A DNA stretch of 12,635 bases from assembly GCA_025455085.1 (NCBI GenBank), contig JALONF010000026.1, positions 1 to 12,635 on the forward strand, in the 5' to 3' direction. Below the pieces are notes generated by a model that saw nothing but the letters and a program-made list of their open reading frames with translations, did no database searches and was not told the DNA's origin. Within the stretch, counting starts at the first letter, position 1. Every line of letters begins with the position of its first letter. Positions 1 through 6,166 of this stretch are shown in pieces. Origin of the DNA: Ignavibacteriaceae bacterium. Its GTDB lineage: Bacteria > Bacteroidota > Ignavibacteria > Ignavibacteriales > Ignavibacteriaceae. A program made the translations under genes and the position numbers.

Positions 1-888
1 TGCATTACCATTGAGCTTTATATCTATACTTGTATTCTTATATGCTATTACTAAGCCTTTGTAGTCAAAACCACCATTAATTTCCAAACTTCCGTTAACA
101 ACCAGAATACCACAGCCGCTCGCGGCCTGAGAATTATTTAATTTAATATCACCATTAACAAAAGTAACTTTTGGATCGGTCAGGGTGCCCCATGTATTTA
201 ATGTATTTACTTTTTCTTGTGTGTCAATAATAATGTCAGGATTATTAGCAACAAGCAGGGCATATTCTGACCAGTTGACTGTATTGTTAATAGCCGTAAC
301 ACTTGGCATTCCACCAGATCCGAGAACCTGATCAATTGTATTTTTTGTAATCATATTAATAACAGAGTTTCTCTGTGTTTCGCCATCAACTGCAATTCCT
401 GGAACGGATGAACCGCCACTAATAAGATTTCCATTAATATCGTGGTTGTTGCCATTGATTTCTATACTTCCATTGATAGCATTCTTCTTAAGTCCGGCGA
501 CTGTTCCAGTTGACAAATACATAGCCCCTGGTCCAGGATAAAGTGGAACCTTATCAGCAGCAGCTTCAACAACTGTAGTATGTTTTACACTCATAAAAGT
601 TGCTCTGGAAGTTACCTGTACCAAGCTGTCAGGTCCGGAGATTGATATATCATAGGTGCCACCAAATAGGCTATTATTTGGATAGTTTTTATTCATCATA
701 GAACGATCGTGTTTCAGCTTTTCCAAAAATACTTCAATACCTGAATTAGCAATCAACCGGGCTTGCGTCTGCTCAAACATATTTATAGTTGTTGATAGAT
801 TCTCTTTCGAGTTAGCGTTAAGCTTAAGTATGAAGAAGCTTATAATAACTGACATACCTAAGGCGACGATTAATAATCCTTTTCCCAT
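1..888 (-). CDS. PilX-like membrane-anchored pilin-type protein, 3' end cut off by window
   Basis: Third gene of the left cassette; 296 codons are visible with no stop, so the C-terminus lies beyond the left edge. The protein opens MGKGLLIVALGMSVIISFFI, a single N-terminal membrane helix (about residues 4-22). A helical stretch follows (FEQTQARLIANSGIEVFLEKL, about 39-58), resembling the PilX N-terminal region of type IV pilus minor pilins. The rest is rich in Gly/Asn and beta strands. A segment near residues 253-283 (GCGILVVNGSLEINGGFDYKG followed by LVIAYKN) is of the type found in the C-terminal beta domain of many PilX-like proteins (I think DUF7305-like; from memory). The ATG at 888 follows the stop of the upstream gene by one base. 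Its Shine-Dalgarno GAGGAA lies inside that gene's last codons, so translation is probably coupled. Likely an envelope-surface or pseudopilus component; exact role unknown. Confidence 0.72.
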   Translation of the reverse strand, partial: MGKGLLIVALGMSVIISFFILKLNANSKENLSTTINMFEQTQARLIANSGIEVFLEKLKHDRSMMNKNYPNNSLFGGTYDISISGPDSLVQVTSRATFMSVKHTTVVEAAADKVPLYPGPGAMYLSTGTVAGLKKNAINGSIEINGNNHDINGNLISGGSSVPGIAVDGETQRNSVINMITKNTIDQVLGSGGMPSVTAINNTVNWSEYALLVANNPDIIIDTQEKVNTLNTWGTLTDPKVTFVNGDIKLNNSQAASGCGILVVNGSLEINGGFDYKGLVIAYKNTSIDIKLNGNA

Positions 889-889
889 T

Positions 890-1477
890 TTATATATTCC
901 TCGGATTTATTGTTAATTCCCAATATGTAAATTGACTTGAGTCGGGCTGATTAGTAAGATAATTTGAAACGTGCTCGTAAGGTTCAACCCAAAACTCTGC
1001 TTTAACGTATTTTATGCTGTCTAAGAAAGATGTTGCAATCCCGCTTGCATTGAGGTAAGAAAACCTGAAGTCAACAAGTCCTAATGTTGGACCACCAAGT
1101 GTATCGGTGTGGTTAATAATGCGATACAAAACTTTGTCTCTCTTATTAGCCGTTCCGGAAGCTTCAGTCGAATCTCCAAGATAGTATTCAACAAAATCCA
1201 TTGTCCCATGTCCGTAAGTTCCGGGTGCATTCATCTCTGCAAAAAATTGAATGCGTTCTGGTTCAGCAGTAACAATAGCAGTCCCATCGTATTTATAACC
1301 TATCTTTCTTAAGTCGTGGTTCATTATCTCAGCTAGTGTCTTTACGTTTTGCTGTAATCTCAGCTCATTGTCGGAGTAAAAATTTGCATTACTCGAATAC
1401 AAATTCAATTTCAGAATAAGCAGGAATAAAATTCCTGCAATTAGTGATGAGCCCATAATATCCATTATAAAATTCAT
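890..1477 (-). CDS. PilW-like membrane-anchored pilin-type protein
   Basis: 195 residues. One N-terminal hydrophobic helix (about residues 7-24, SSLIAGILFLLILKLN) is followed by a helical stretch and the PilW-like signature LAEIMNHDLRKIGY (about 48-61). The remainder is a beta-rich soluble domain ending in YWELTINP. It is a visible paralogue of the protein at 4531-5127: shared pieces include D(L/F).KIGY, YYL(G/D)D, a (K/R)D(K/R)VL(Y/F)R block, F.(F/L).YL(N/D)A and a C-terminal YW..LT. There is no canonical prepilin leader (G/FxxxE). An Asp at residue 6 sits where minor pilins usually carry Glu5, and the paralogue has Asp at the matching place. The start has a GAGGAT Shine-Dalgarno overlapping the stop of the upstream gene (10-base gap). 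It is the middle gene of a PilV-PilW-PilX order. Assignment to PilW is by pattern, not by a database match. Confidence 0.75.
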   Translation of the reverse strand: MNFIMDIMGSSLIAGILFLLILKLNLYSSNANFYSDNELRLQQNVKTLAEIMNHDLRKIGYKYDGTAIVTAEPERIQFFAEMNAPGTYGHGTMDFVEYYLGDSTEASGTANKRDKVLYRIINHTDTLGGPTLGLVDFRFSYLNASGIATSFLDSIKYVKAEFWVEPYEHVSNYLTNQPDSSQFTYWELTINPRNI

Positions 1478-1487
1478 AGTTATATCC

Positions 1488-1982
1488 TCACTTTGAATGT
1501 AGTGTAAATACGAATGATAACTTAACTGGGTGACTCATATAAGGGCTAGTTACATTCACAGATATCCTTTTAAAGAAGGTCTGTGATGTGCTCAGAACAT
1601 CCGGGTTTGAGGCAGTAACATAATCGACTGTGCTTGTAACAGAATAATTCTCAGCGTGTGGAAGCGAAACAGCTTTATTATAACCATTGTAGTCATCAAT
1701 ATCATCAAAATCGTAAACAGATGACTCACCTGCATCAACAGGTCCAAATGCATTATAAGGAGTAAGTTGATCAGTTGAAATAGCGCGCCATTCGACTGTT
1801 TCCTCGTCAAAGGCTTTCTGTTTGATTTCTTCAATGAGATCATCGGCAAGTGAAAAAGCTGTAAGATAAACCTTGTTCTCTATTTCAGTAGTTCTGTTCT
1901 GAAGCAATGTGGTATTAAATCTTAATGATACCAGTGCCATTAAGACTATTGCACCGATGCTAAGGTATTGATTATTTCCCAT
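1488..1982 (-). CDS. PilV-like membrane-anchored pilin-type protein
   Basis: 164 residues, first gene of the left cassette. The N-terminal membrane helix spans about residues 6-21 (YLSIGAIVLMALVSLRF). A long helix follows with SLADDLIEEIKQKAFD (about 44-59), then an acidic FDDIDDY motif and a beta-rich end with STVDYV, PDV and FKRISVNV. Every one of these blocks recurs in the protein at 5149-5679, so the two are paralogues. Length, topology and first position in the operon fit PilV/GspI-like minor pseudopilins, but the G/FxxxE prepilin cleavage motif is missing. ATG at 1982 is preceded by AAAAGGAAAA, a modest Shine-Dalgarno. A sigma-54-like promoter lies about 47-62 bases upstream and a dyad about 125 bases upstream. 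It probably acts at the inner membrane with its two downstream neighbours. Confidence 0.75.
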   Translation of the reverse strand: MGNNQYLSIGAIVLMALVSLRFNTTLLQNRTTEIENKVYLTAFSLADDLIEEIKQKAFDEETVEWRAISTDQLTPYNAFGPVDAGESSVYDFDDIDDYNGYNKAVSLPHAENYSVTSTVDYVTASNPDVLSTSQTFFKRISVNVTSPYMSHPVKLSFVFTLHSK

Positions 1983-2028
1983 ATGTTTTCCTTTTTATCT
2001 CATAATTTTTCATAACTGATATACTATT

Positions 2029-2044
2029 TGCAATAGGTATGCTA
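2029..2044 (-). promoter_or_regulatory. Putative sigma-54 (-24/-12) promoter of left pilin-like cassette
   Basis: Read on the minus strand the site is TAGCAT-ACCTA-TTGCA. Against the sigma-54 consensus TGGCAC-N5-TTGCW it has exact element spacing and a perfect TTGCA. The -24 half differs at two bases (TAgCAt): one G of the GG pair is A. The predicted start of transcription is near 2018, giving a leader of about 36 bases to the ATG at 1982. A second site with the same TAGCA-N6-TTGC form lies upstream of the small gene at 6014-6166, at the same distance from a similar dyad. That shared layout is the main support. Confidence 0.5.
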
Positions 2045-2105
2045 AAAATAAAAGCTGTGTTTTTAGGGTGAAATGAAGGTTTAGGGTCGGTTGGAAATGA
2101 AGATG

Positions 2106-2121
2106 GCGACATCATTGTCGT
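2106..2121. promoter_or_regulatory. Dyad GCGACA-N4-TGTCGT, putative enhancer site
   Basis: Inverted repeat with CGACA/TGTCG arms around TCAT; a third half-site TGTCG follows at 2125-2129. The 19 bases 2103-2121 match 6362-6380 at 16 positions. The dyad centre is about 95 bases upstream of the predicted sigma-54 transcription start at about 2018, the usual range for enhancer-binding activators. The neighbouring NtrC-family protein is the obvious candidate to bind it (inference). Confidence 0.5.
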
Positions 2122-2360
2122 AGCTGTCGTGAGGGAACTACTGAAGAAATCATTGAAATTTAAACCATTTTCTAATATTCCATAGAATATGTTGTCAAAA
2201 TGTGAAATTTTTACTTGTCAATTGAGTTGTTTTATAGAATAGGTTCTCAATTCAATCTGAAAAGCAAAGATTGAGTGGTATTTAATTTGAAAGTTTAGGA
2301 GGTAGTTTATTTGATTTGTTAAAGAGAATAAATATCTGTTAAACAATAAAAGGGGACTAT

Positions 2361-2786
2361 ATGATGTTAAATAAAAATGAATTGAAACTCGTCCAGCCAA
2401 ATTTACTATTCAACTCTGTTTCAGAGTCTTTTCTGAAATCCTTTATTAAACCCAAAAACTTTTTCACTGCTAAAGAAGGGACGCTGGTTTATTCCTTTGA
2501 TGATGAAGCCAAAGACATTTATTTGGTAATAGAAGGGGAAGTGAAAATTAAATTTTGTGATGATCGAAGCATTACCTACAAATCCTTCTCTGATTTTTTT
2601 GGTGAGAAAGAGATACTTGAAAAAACCAATAGAGTCTCTTTTGCAATTGCCAATAAAGATTGTAAGCTATATCGCATTGAAGCAGAAGAACTGAGTAGTC
2701 TCACCAAAGACAGCAGCGTAACATTAAACAAAGTGTTTAGTGAAAATTGTAAAGAATTATCTGAGTGTATTGAGCAACTCTCTTAG
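2361..2786 (+). CDS. Stand-alone cyclic-nucleotide-binding domain protein
   Basis: 141 residues, made almost entirely of one Crp/PKA-type cyclic-nucleotide-binding fold. Seen are IYLVIEGEVKI (about 53-63) and a phosphate-binding cassette: FFGEKE with Gly81-Glu82, then NRVSFAIA with Arg91, nine residues after the Glu. After the barrel comes KLYRIEAEELSSL and a C-terminal helix; there is no helix-turn-helix, so it is not a Crp-type transcription factor. Both the Glu and the Arg that contact the nucleotide in classical domains are present, so ligand binding is possible. Two ATGs (2361 and 2364) follow the AGGGG Shine-Dalgarno; the second has the better spacing (8 bases). It lies alone on the plus strand between two minus-strand pilin-like cassettes. 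A partner is not evident; it could act on the pilin-like system or elsewhere. Confidence 0.75.
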   Translation: MMLNKNELKLVQPNLLFNSVSESFLKSFIKPKNFFTAKEGTLVYSFDDEAKDIYLVIEGEVKIKFCDDRSITYKSFSDFFGEKEILEKTNRVSFAIANKDCKLYRIEAEELSSLTKDSSVTLNKVFSENCKELSECIEQLS

Positions 2787-2889
2787 AGTCCTCAATCATT
2801 TAGTTCTGATGATTCAATATACACTTAAATTCTATTATTAAATTTTGATTCGTGTAATCTGAAAAAAGTAACTCACGTTTAACATAGGC

Positions 2890-3034
2890 GTCATTCCGGC
2901 GAGTGAAAGGAGTCCGGAATCTATGGTAATAGATTTTTTTCAGATTTTGGATCCGTCTTCTCCGCCTTTGAAGGATACGACGAGGCAAGCAAGTCCGCTA
3001 GGACTCTGGCCTTTTCGAGCCGAGCCAGAATGAC
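2890..3034. repeat. MITE/REP-like palindromic element, 145 bp
   Basis: The element begins GTCATTCCGG and ends CCAGAATGAC, so GTCATTC/GAATGAC form terminal inverted repeats. Inside are nested palindromes: ATTCCGG...CCGGAAT (2893-2920), AATCTAT-GGTA-ATAGATT (2918-2935), AGTCC-GCTA-GGACT (2992-3005) and TCTGGC...GCCAGA (3005-3029). The left part (GTCATTCCGG...GAGTCCGGAATCT) recurs at 10418-10457, so this is a dispersed family and not a unique structure. No transposase is encoded and no target duplication is visible. It is a short non-autonomous element or REP-type repeat sitting between convergent genes. Confidence 0.7.
2918..2940 (+). terminator. Possible terminator inside the repeat element
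   Basis: A 7-bp AT-rich stem (AATCTAT-GGTA-ATAGATT) runs directly into a T-rich run up to 2940. It reads in the direction of the CNB gene, whose stop is about 130 bases upstream, so the inserted repeat may supply its terminator. The stem is weak. Confidence 0.35.
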
Positions 3035-3227
3035 AAAGTTTTGGCAGTACTGTGTAATGTGAGTAAGTGAATCGAATTTACAAAGCATTCAGTTTCTAGA
3101 ATGTAATCAGATAAGCCTTAAAGCTAAATCAAAGTGTTTGCTGAATGAAAGAAGTAATTTATTTCTACAAGGTTTACCAAAATAGCTTTCCACTAATCAA
3201 TATATCGCCGGCAATCGTTTAAAATAA

Positions 3228-3250
3228 AAAAGCGGCGTGAAGCCGCTTTT
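3228..3250 (-). terminator. Rho-independent terminator of second pilin-like cassette
   Basis: Perfect 9-bp stem AAAAGCGGC/GCCGCTTTT with a 5-base loop. On the minus strand it is followed by TTTTTATTTT. It begins 17 bases after the stop codon of the gene at 3267-4520. Confidence 0.85.
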
Positions 3251-3266
3251 AGAAGCTGATTTTTAA

Positions 3267-4520
3267 TTAATCTTCATACCAGCTGATAACCCTATAATAT
3301 TTTGTAGCTGGAAAATATGGTGGTCTTACTTTAAGCATCCGATCATCATACTTATGAACATAACTGTAACCGTTAATGGGGACGTATTTCCCATTAATTA
3401 GCTTGTATTTTGCAGTCGGTTGAATTTTCTGGCCAATTATTCCACCAAGAAGATTCATTTTATAAGCGGTTGGATAATCTGCATATCTTTCTATCACTAA
3501 ACCATCCTTTTGTGAAAAAATTGAGGAGTAAATATTAATATCTCCTCTGGCAGGATCATATGTTACCGTCACCTTATTTTCCGCAACTATACCCATCATA
3601 TCAGTACTGGAAGGATTAGTTAATGGGTTCTGGGCATAGTCAATACTATTGGTGATAAAAACTTGTCCAGCACTCGAACTTCCTTTCTGAGATGCAACTA
3701 TAGTTGTCCTCCCATTAAGGGTTCCCTCCACATTTATGTTACCTTTTTCAACAAAAATAACTCCATTAGGCGCCAAGGTTGTTAGAGGGACAGTTATCAA
3801 CGGAGTGTAACTGCCTGAACCAATTTTTAACCTGTAAGTAACATTTCCATTCGCCAGAAATGTTAAGTCTACCGTGGTCACTTTACCTGTGTTTGTAGTA
3901 TCTCTAAAAATTCTGCCATTGTTGTAAGCGGCTATTCTTATAGCAGAAGTATCAAATTGCAGTGGAATAGGGTCTGTTACTTTAGTGCCTCCAAAAAATT
4001 CCGGGTTAGAAAACTTATCGTACAGTTTAACACCCTTAGAAGTTGTTGCTGGACCTAGGAATACAGGATCGCCATAACAATTAATCCAGTCATTAGCATG
4101 AAATCTTCCTGAAAAAGTGTCTCCGGTTGCAGCCCATACACTTCCAAATACATTATAAAAATTTCCGAACAGTGCAAAATTTTCTGGTTCTAAAAGTATT
4201 TCCACAGTTTTAGTAATACCACGGTACTCTCCGGTAGCTGTGATTTTTCTACTATCCCATCCGAGCGTGTCTATATCAACATTCATATAACCATCTGCAA
4301 AGGAACGATTGCTGATTCCAGTCATCCAGTTTTTATCCAAATAAAGTTTGTTTATAGCAATGTTAGCTGCACTAATTGCGATGTTGCTGGCTCGTGTATC
4401 GCTGTAATAGTCAACGTAGTTTTCCGTCATTTCTACGTTTCTATCCATTATTTTCCCGCTGAATAATGCCATTATTCCACTGAATAGCATTACGAGAAGA
4501 AGTGAAACTTTTCCGCCCAT
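3267..4520 (-). CDS. Large PilX-like/DUF4900-like membrane-anchored protein
   Basis: 417 residues, last gene of the second cassette. An N-terminal membrane helix (about residues 5-22, VSLLLVMLFSGIMALFSG) is followed by a helical stretch TRASNIAISAANIAINKLY (about 43-61), the place of the PilX-type AEAG helix. A long beta-rich domain follows. It includes SGRFHANDWINCYGDPVFLG (about 136-155), GVIFVEKGNINVEGTLNGRT (about 252-271) and GDINIYSSIFSQKDGLVIE (about 325-343). This arrangement reminds me of DUF4900-type proteins; that name is from memory and unconfirmed. The third gene of the left cassette shares topology and position but little visible sequence beyond the N-terminus. Its start has a strong AGGAGG Shine-Dalgarno, 10 bases after the upstream stop, and a terminator follows. 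Likely an exported, membrane-tethered pseudopilus or envelope component. Confidence 0.72.
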   Translation of the reverse strand: MGGKVSLLLVMLFSGIMALFSGKIMDRNVEMTENYVDYYSDTRASNIAISAANIAINKLYLDKNWMTGISNRSFADGYMNVDIDTLGWDSRKITATGEYRGITKTVEILLEPENFALFGNFYNVFGSVWAATGDTFSGRFHANDWINCYGDPVFLGPATTSKGVKLYDKFSNPEFFGGTKVTDPIPLQFDTSAIRIAAYNNGRIFRDTTNTGKVTTVDLTFLANGNVTYRLKIGSGSYTPLITVPLTTLAPNGVIFVEKGNINVEGTLNGRTTIVASQKGSSSAGQVFITNSIDYAQNPLTNPSSTDMMGIVAENKVTVTYDPARGDINIYSSIFSQKDGLVIERYADYPTAYKMNLLGGIIGQKIQPTAKYKLINGKYVPINGYSYVHKYDDRMLKVRPPYFPATKYYRVISWYED

Positions 4521-4530
4521 TTTAATCCTC

Positions 4531-5127
4531 CTAATTTCTCTTTAAATTTTTTGCGGTGACTGTTAATCTTCGCCAATAGGCTTCATTATATTCGTTTGCG
4601 TAAGCAAAAGGATCTTCAACTTTAATTGCAATTTTTATATAAGTTGCTAATCCTGGTGATGCAACTGGTGTAGGTAAAATATTATATAAAGCATCGAGAT
4701 ACTGTAAATTAAAATCAGTTATTCTGTTGCTTACCATAAAGGGTGTAGCTCCATTTACACGTCTGAAAAGCACTCTGTCCTTTGGGTTGGGAGTACTGTT
4801 CAGCAAAGAATCATCATCTAAATAATAATAAACTGTATCGTAGAAACCATTTTTATCTACATCATAGACAATTTTTATTTCTGAGGAATCCGCCAGGGTA
4901 ACCTTTGGCAAATCATTTATATTTGCAGGATTAGCACAGTAGCCAATCTTATTAAAATCACTTTCAATTATGGTAGCTGCACTGATGACTTCCACTTGTA
5001 AGTTAACGTCCATCATTGAGGTGACTTCGGTCTGGTAAACATTCTCATTAAGATTGAGAAGATTCATCAGGATAATTCCGCCAATAATTGTAGCAGTAAT
5101 AATATCGAAAATTACTGAATAGCCCAT
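4531..5127 (-). CDS. PilW-like membrane-anchored pilin-type protein (second copy)
   Basis: 198 residues. N-terminal helix IFDIITATIIGGIILMNLLN (about 6-25), then a helical region with IIESDFNKIGY (about 53-63), the PilW-like block. Further on are YYYLDDD, KDRVLFRRVNG, FNLQYLDA and a C-terminal EAYWRRLTVTAKN. It aligns by eye with the 195-residue protein at 890-1477 over its whole length. No G/FxxxE prepilin motif is present; Asp8 in SVIFDII occupies the place of the usual Glu5. ATG at 5127 has AAGGAT upstream, with a 21-base gap from the previous stop. It is the middle gene of the operon 5679 to 3267. Confidence 0.75.
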   Translation of the reverse strand: MGYSVIFDIITATIIGGIILMNLLNLNENVYQTEVTSMMDVNLQVEVISAATIIESDFNKIGYCANPANINDLPKVTLADSSEIKIVYDVDKNGFYDTVYYYLDDDSLLNSTPNPKDRVLFRRVNGATPFMVSNRITDFNLQYLDALYNILPTPVASPGLATYIKIAIKVEDPFAYANEYNEAYWRRLTVTAKNLKRN

Positions 5128-5148
5128 TAAATAATCCTTGTATTCATG

Positions 5149-5679
5149 TTATTCTAATAATGTCCAAAAACTGAAAACAGTAGCGATTTTAACTGTATCA
5201 ACCATCGCATTACTGTAGACTGCTACCGTCAATCTTTTATGATATGTTCTATTTACGGATTTTACATCCGGAGTCAGATCATTTACATAATCTACAGTCG
5301 AACGAATTTCAAAAGCTGTCGCCTTTCCAGTGGTTGGATTCTTTAAAGAAAGAGTATCCAAAACAAATAAGTTGTGATAATCATCGAAGTCATCAAAATT
5401 GGGATAGACCTCGCCTAATTCCGGACCGAAATTGGTCGAAGCTGTTGGCGAAAAAGCGGATGGGGAAGAAATTGTTTTTGTTGTATCAAATACAACAGCA
5501 TCAAATACTTTATCTTTTGCTTCCTCAATTAGAGAGTTAGCAAGTGAGTTAGCTACAATTCCGAATTTAGCATTATATGCAGCCTCCGACGAGGTAATTT
5601 GTATACTGTTAAACCGTAAAATTAAAAAGGTTAACAGCATTATAGCTCCGATTGAAAGAAGTGTTTGCGCTGTGGTCAT
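5149..5679 (-). CDS. PilV-like membrane-anchored pilin-type protein (second copy)
   Basis: 176 residues, first gene of the second cassette. N-terminal membrane helix LLSIGAIMLLTFLILRFN (about 7-24), then SLANSLIEEAKDKVFD (about 45-60), NFDDFDDY, RSTVDYV, TPDVKS and YHKRLTVAVYS. All of these blocks match the 164-residue protein at 1488-1982 in the same order, so the cassettes share ancestry. It lacks the classical prepilin leader. ATG at 5679 follows CGGAGA with a 9-base gap. A perfect dyad lies about 146-161 bases upstream. I could not find a convincing sigma-54 element between dyad and start; the operon may also be read through from the small gene at 6014-6166, because no strong terminator is seen between them. 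Confidence 0.75.
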   Translation of the reverse strand: MTTAQTLLSIGAIMLLTFLILRFNSIQITSSEAAYNAKFGIVANSLANSLIEEAKDKVFDAVVFDTTKTISSPSAFSPTASTNFGPELGEVYPNFDDFDDYHNLFVLDTLSLKNPTTGKATAFEIRSTVDYVNDLTPDVKSVNRTYHKRLTVAVYSNAMVDTVKIATVFSFWTLLE

Positions 5680-6013
5680 ATGACCAGTCTCCGTTTTTTA
5701 ATTATTTTCTTTTTCTAAACAAGTATTGTGCAAGTTTTATTTAAAACTAATAAATGCGATTCGTAAAAAATTAACACGTTTTTAAATCTCTTTCATCTAT
5801 CTAACCGAGTTAAATATGTCGTCGTTGACAAATCTGTCAAACAGTTTAGAAATTTCACAATTTTCGATCAATAATTACAACCACATTTAAGTAAAAATTT
5901 CTTTAATCAATAAGACACTAATCGCTTAACGTCATTATTAGCGGATAACTAATAATTAAAATATAATATCCAATAAATAGTTATTTGTTAAAATTGATTT
6001 CAATTAATAAATA
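5680..6013. other. Leader region of second pilin-like cassette
   Basis: These 334 bases lie between the small membrane protein gene and the second cassette. They hold the perfect dyad at 5825-5840 (listed separately) and a TTGCA box at 5729-5733 without a recognisable -24 partner. A weak AATTGA-TT-TCAATT palindrome just downstream of the small gene is too AT-rich to call a terminator. No gene is supported here. Confidence 0.6.
5825..5840. promoter_or_regulatory. Perfect dyad TTGACA-N4-TGTCAA, putative activator site
   Basis: Perfect 6-bp inverted repeat with a 4-base spacer. A further half-site TGTCG at 5817-5821 lies next to it, as in the other two sites. It is of the same GACA-N4-TGTC type as the dyads at 2106-2121 and 6365-6380, and lies about 146-161 bases upstream of the second cassette. 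Here no sigma-54 element is found 62 bp away, so the call rests on the dyad alone. Confidence 0.42.
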
Positions 6014-6166
6014 CTATTTCGAAATTATCATCAGAGTAGCAAGCAGCACGGAAATTACTACTACGATTTTTGTAAGATTGATAATCCCGTTATGCTTGAC
6101 CGAAACAAAGCCTGAAAACTCAGTTACGTCAGCGAGACCGTTTTTATTTGGTTTTAAATGCATCAT
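6014..6166 (-). CDS. Small single-pass membrane protein, 50 residues, unknown function
   Basis: An open frame of 50 codons plus TAG. It begins MMHLKPNKNGLADVTEFSGF and has a C-terminal membrane helix (about residues 30-48) that includes INLTKIVVVISVLLATLMII. The soluble N-terminal half is about 28 residues and the protein ends in a Lys. Two adjacent ATGs (6166 and 6163) follow a strong AGAGGG Shine-Dalgarno at 5 and 8 bases. Upstream is the same dyad plus sigma-54-like layout as at the left cassette, which makes a real gene more likely. It lies on the same strand as, and 334 bases upstream of, the second cassette. I do not recognise the family. The overlapping plus-strand frame has no Shine-Dalgarno and I take it for a shadow. 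Confidence 0.55.
   Translation of the reverse strand: MMHLKPNKNGLADVTEFSGFVSVKHNGIINLTKIVVVISVLLATLMIISK

Larger units (their letters stand above)
1983..2360. other. Divergent intergenic region with control elements
   Basis: This 378-base gap separates the minus-strand left cassette from the plus-strand CNB gene. It holds the sigma-54-like element (2029-2044) and the dyad (2106-2121), both listed separately. It also carries the AGGGG Shine-Dalgarno of the CNB gene (2351-2355). I found no GG-N10-GC pattern facing the CNB gene, so no sigma-54 promoter is claimed in that direction. I see no other gene here. Confidence 0.7.
2787..3266. other. Intergenic region with repeat element and terminator
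   Basis: These 480 bases lie between the convergent 3' ends of the CNB gene and the second pilin-like cassette. They contain the 145-bp palindromic element at 2890-3034 and the rho-independent terminator at 3228-3250, listed separately. I see no supportable coding region; the minus-strand reading frame across 2800-2988 is Arg-rich repeat translation. Confidence 0.7.

Noticed and set aside
2218..2400. Minus-strand frame of 60 codons between the left cassette and the CNB gene
   Set aside because: No Shine-Dalgarno, AT-rich low-complexity translation, and it overlaps the start of the CNB gene.
2803..2815. AATCAT...ATGATT hairpin after the CNB gene as a terminator
   Set aside because: Short AT-rich stem with a nine-base loop and no T run on either strand.
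2890..3034. CRISPR or attachment-site interpretation of the palindromic block
   Set aside because: There are no regularly spaced direct repeats or spacers and no integrase; terminal inverted repeats and a related copy at 10418 fit a REP/MITE element.
5729..5744. TTGCA box upstream of the second cassette as a sigma-54 -12 element
   Set aside because: With the correct spacing the -24 position reads TTAAAT, which has no GC core; not enough to call a sigma-54 promoter.
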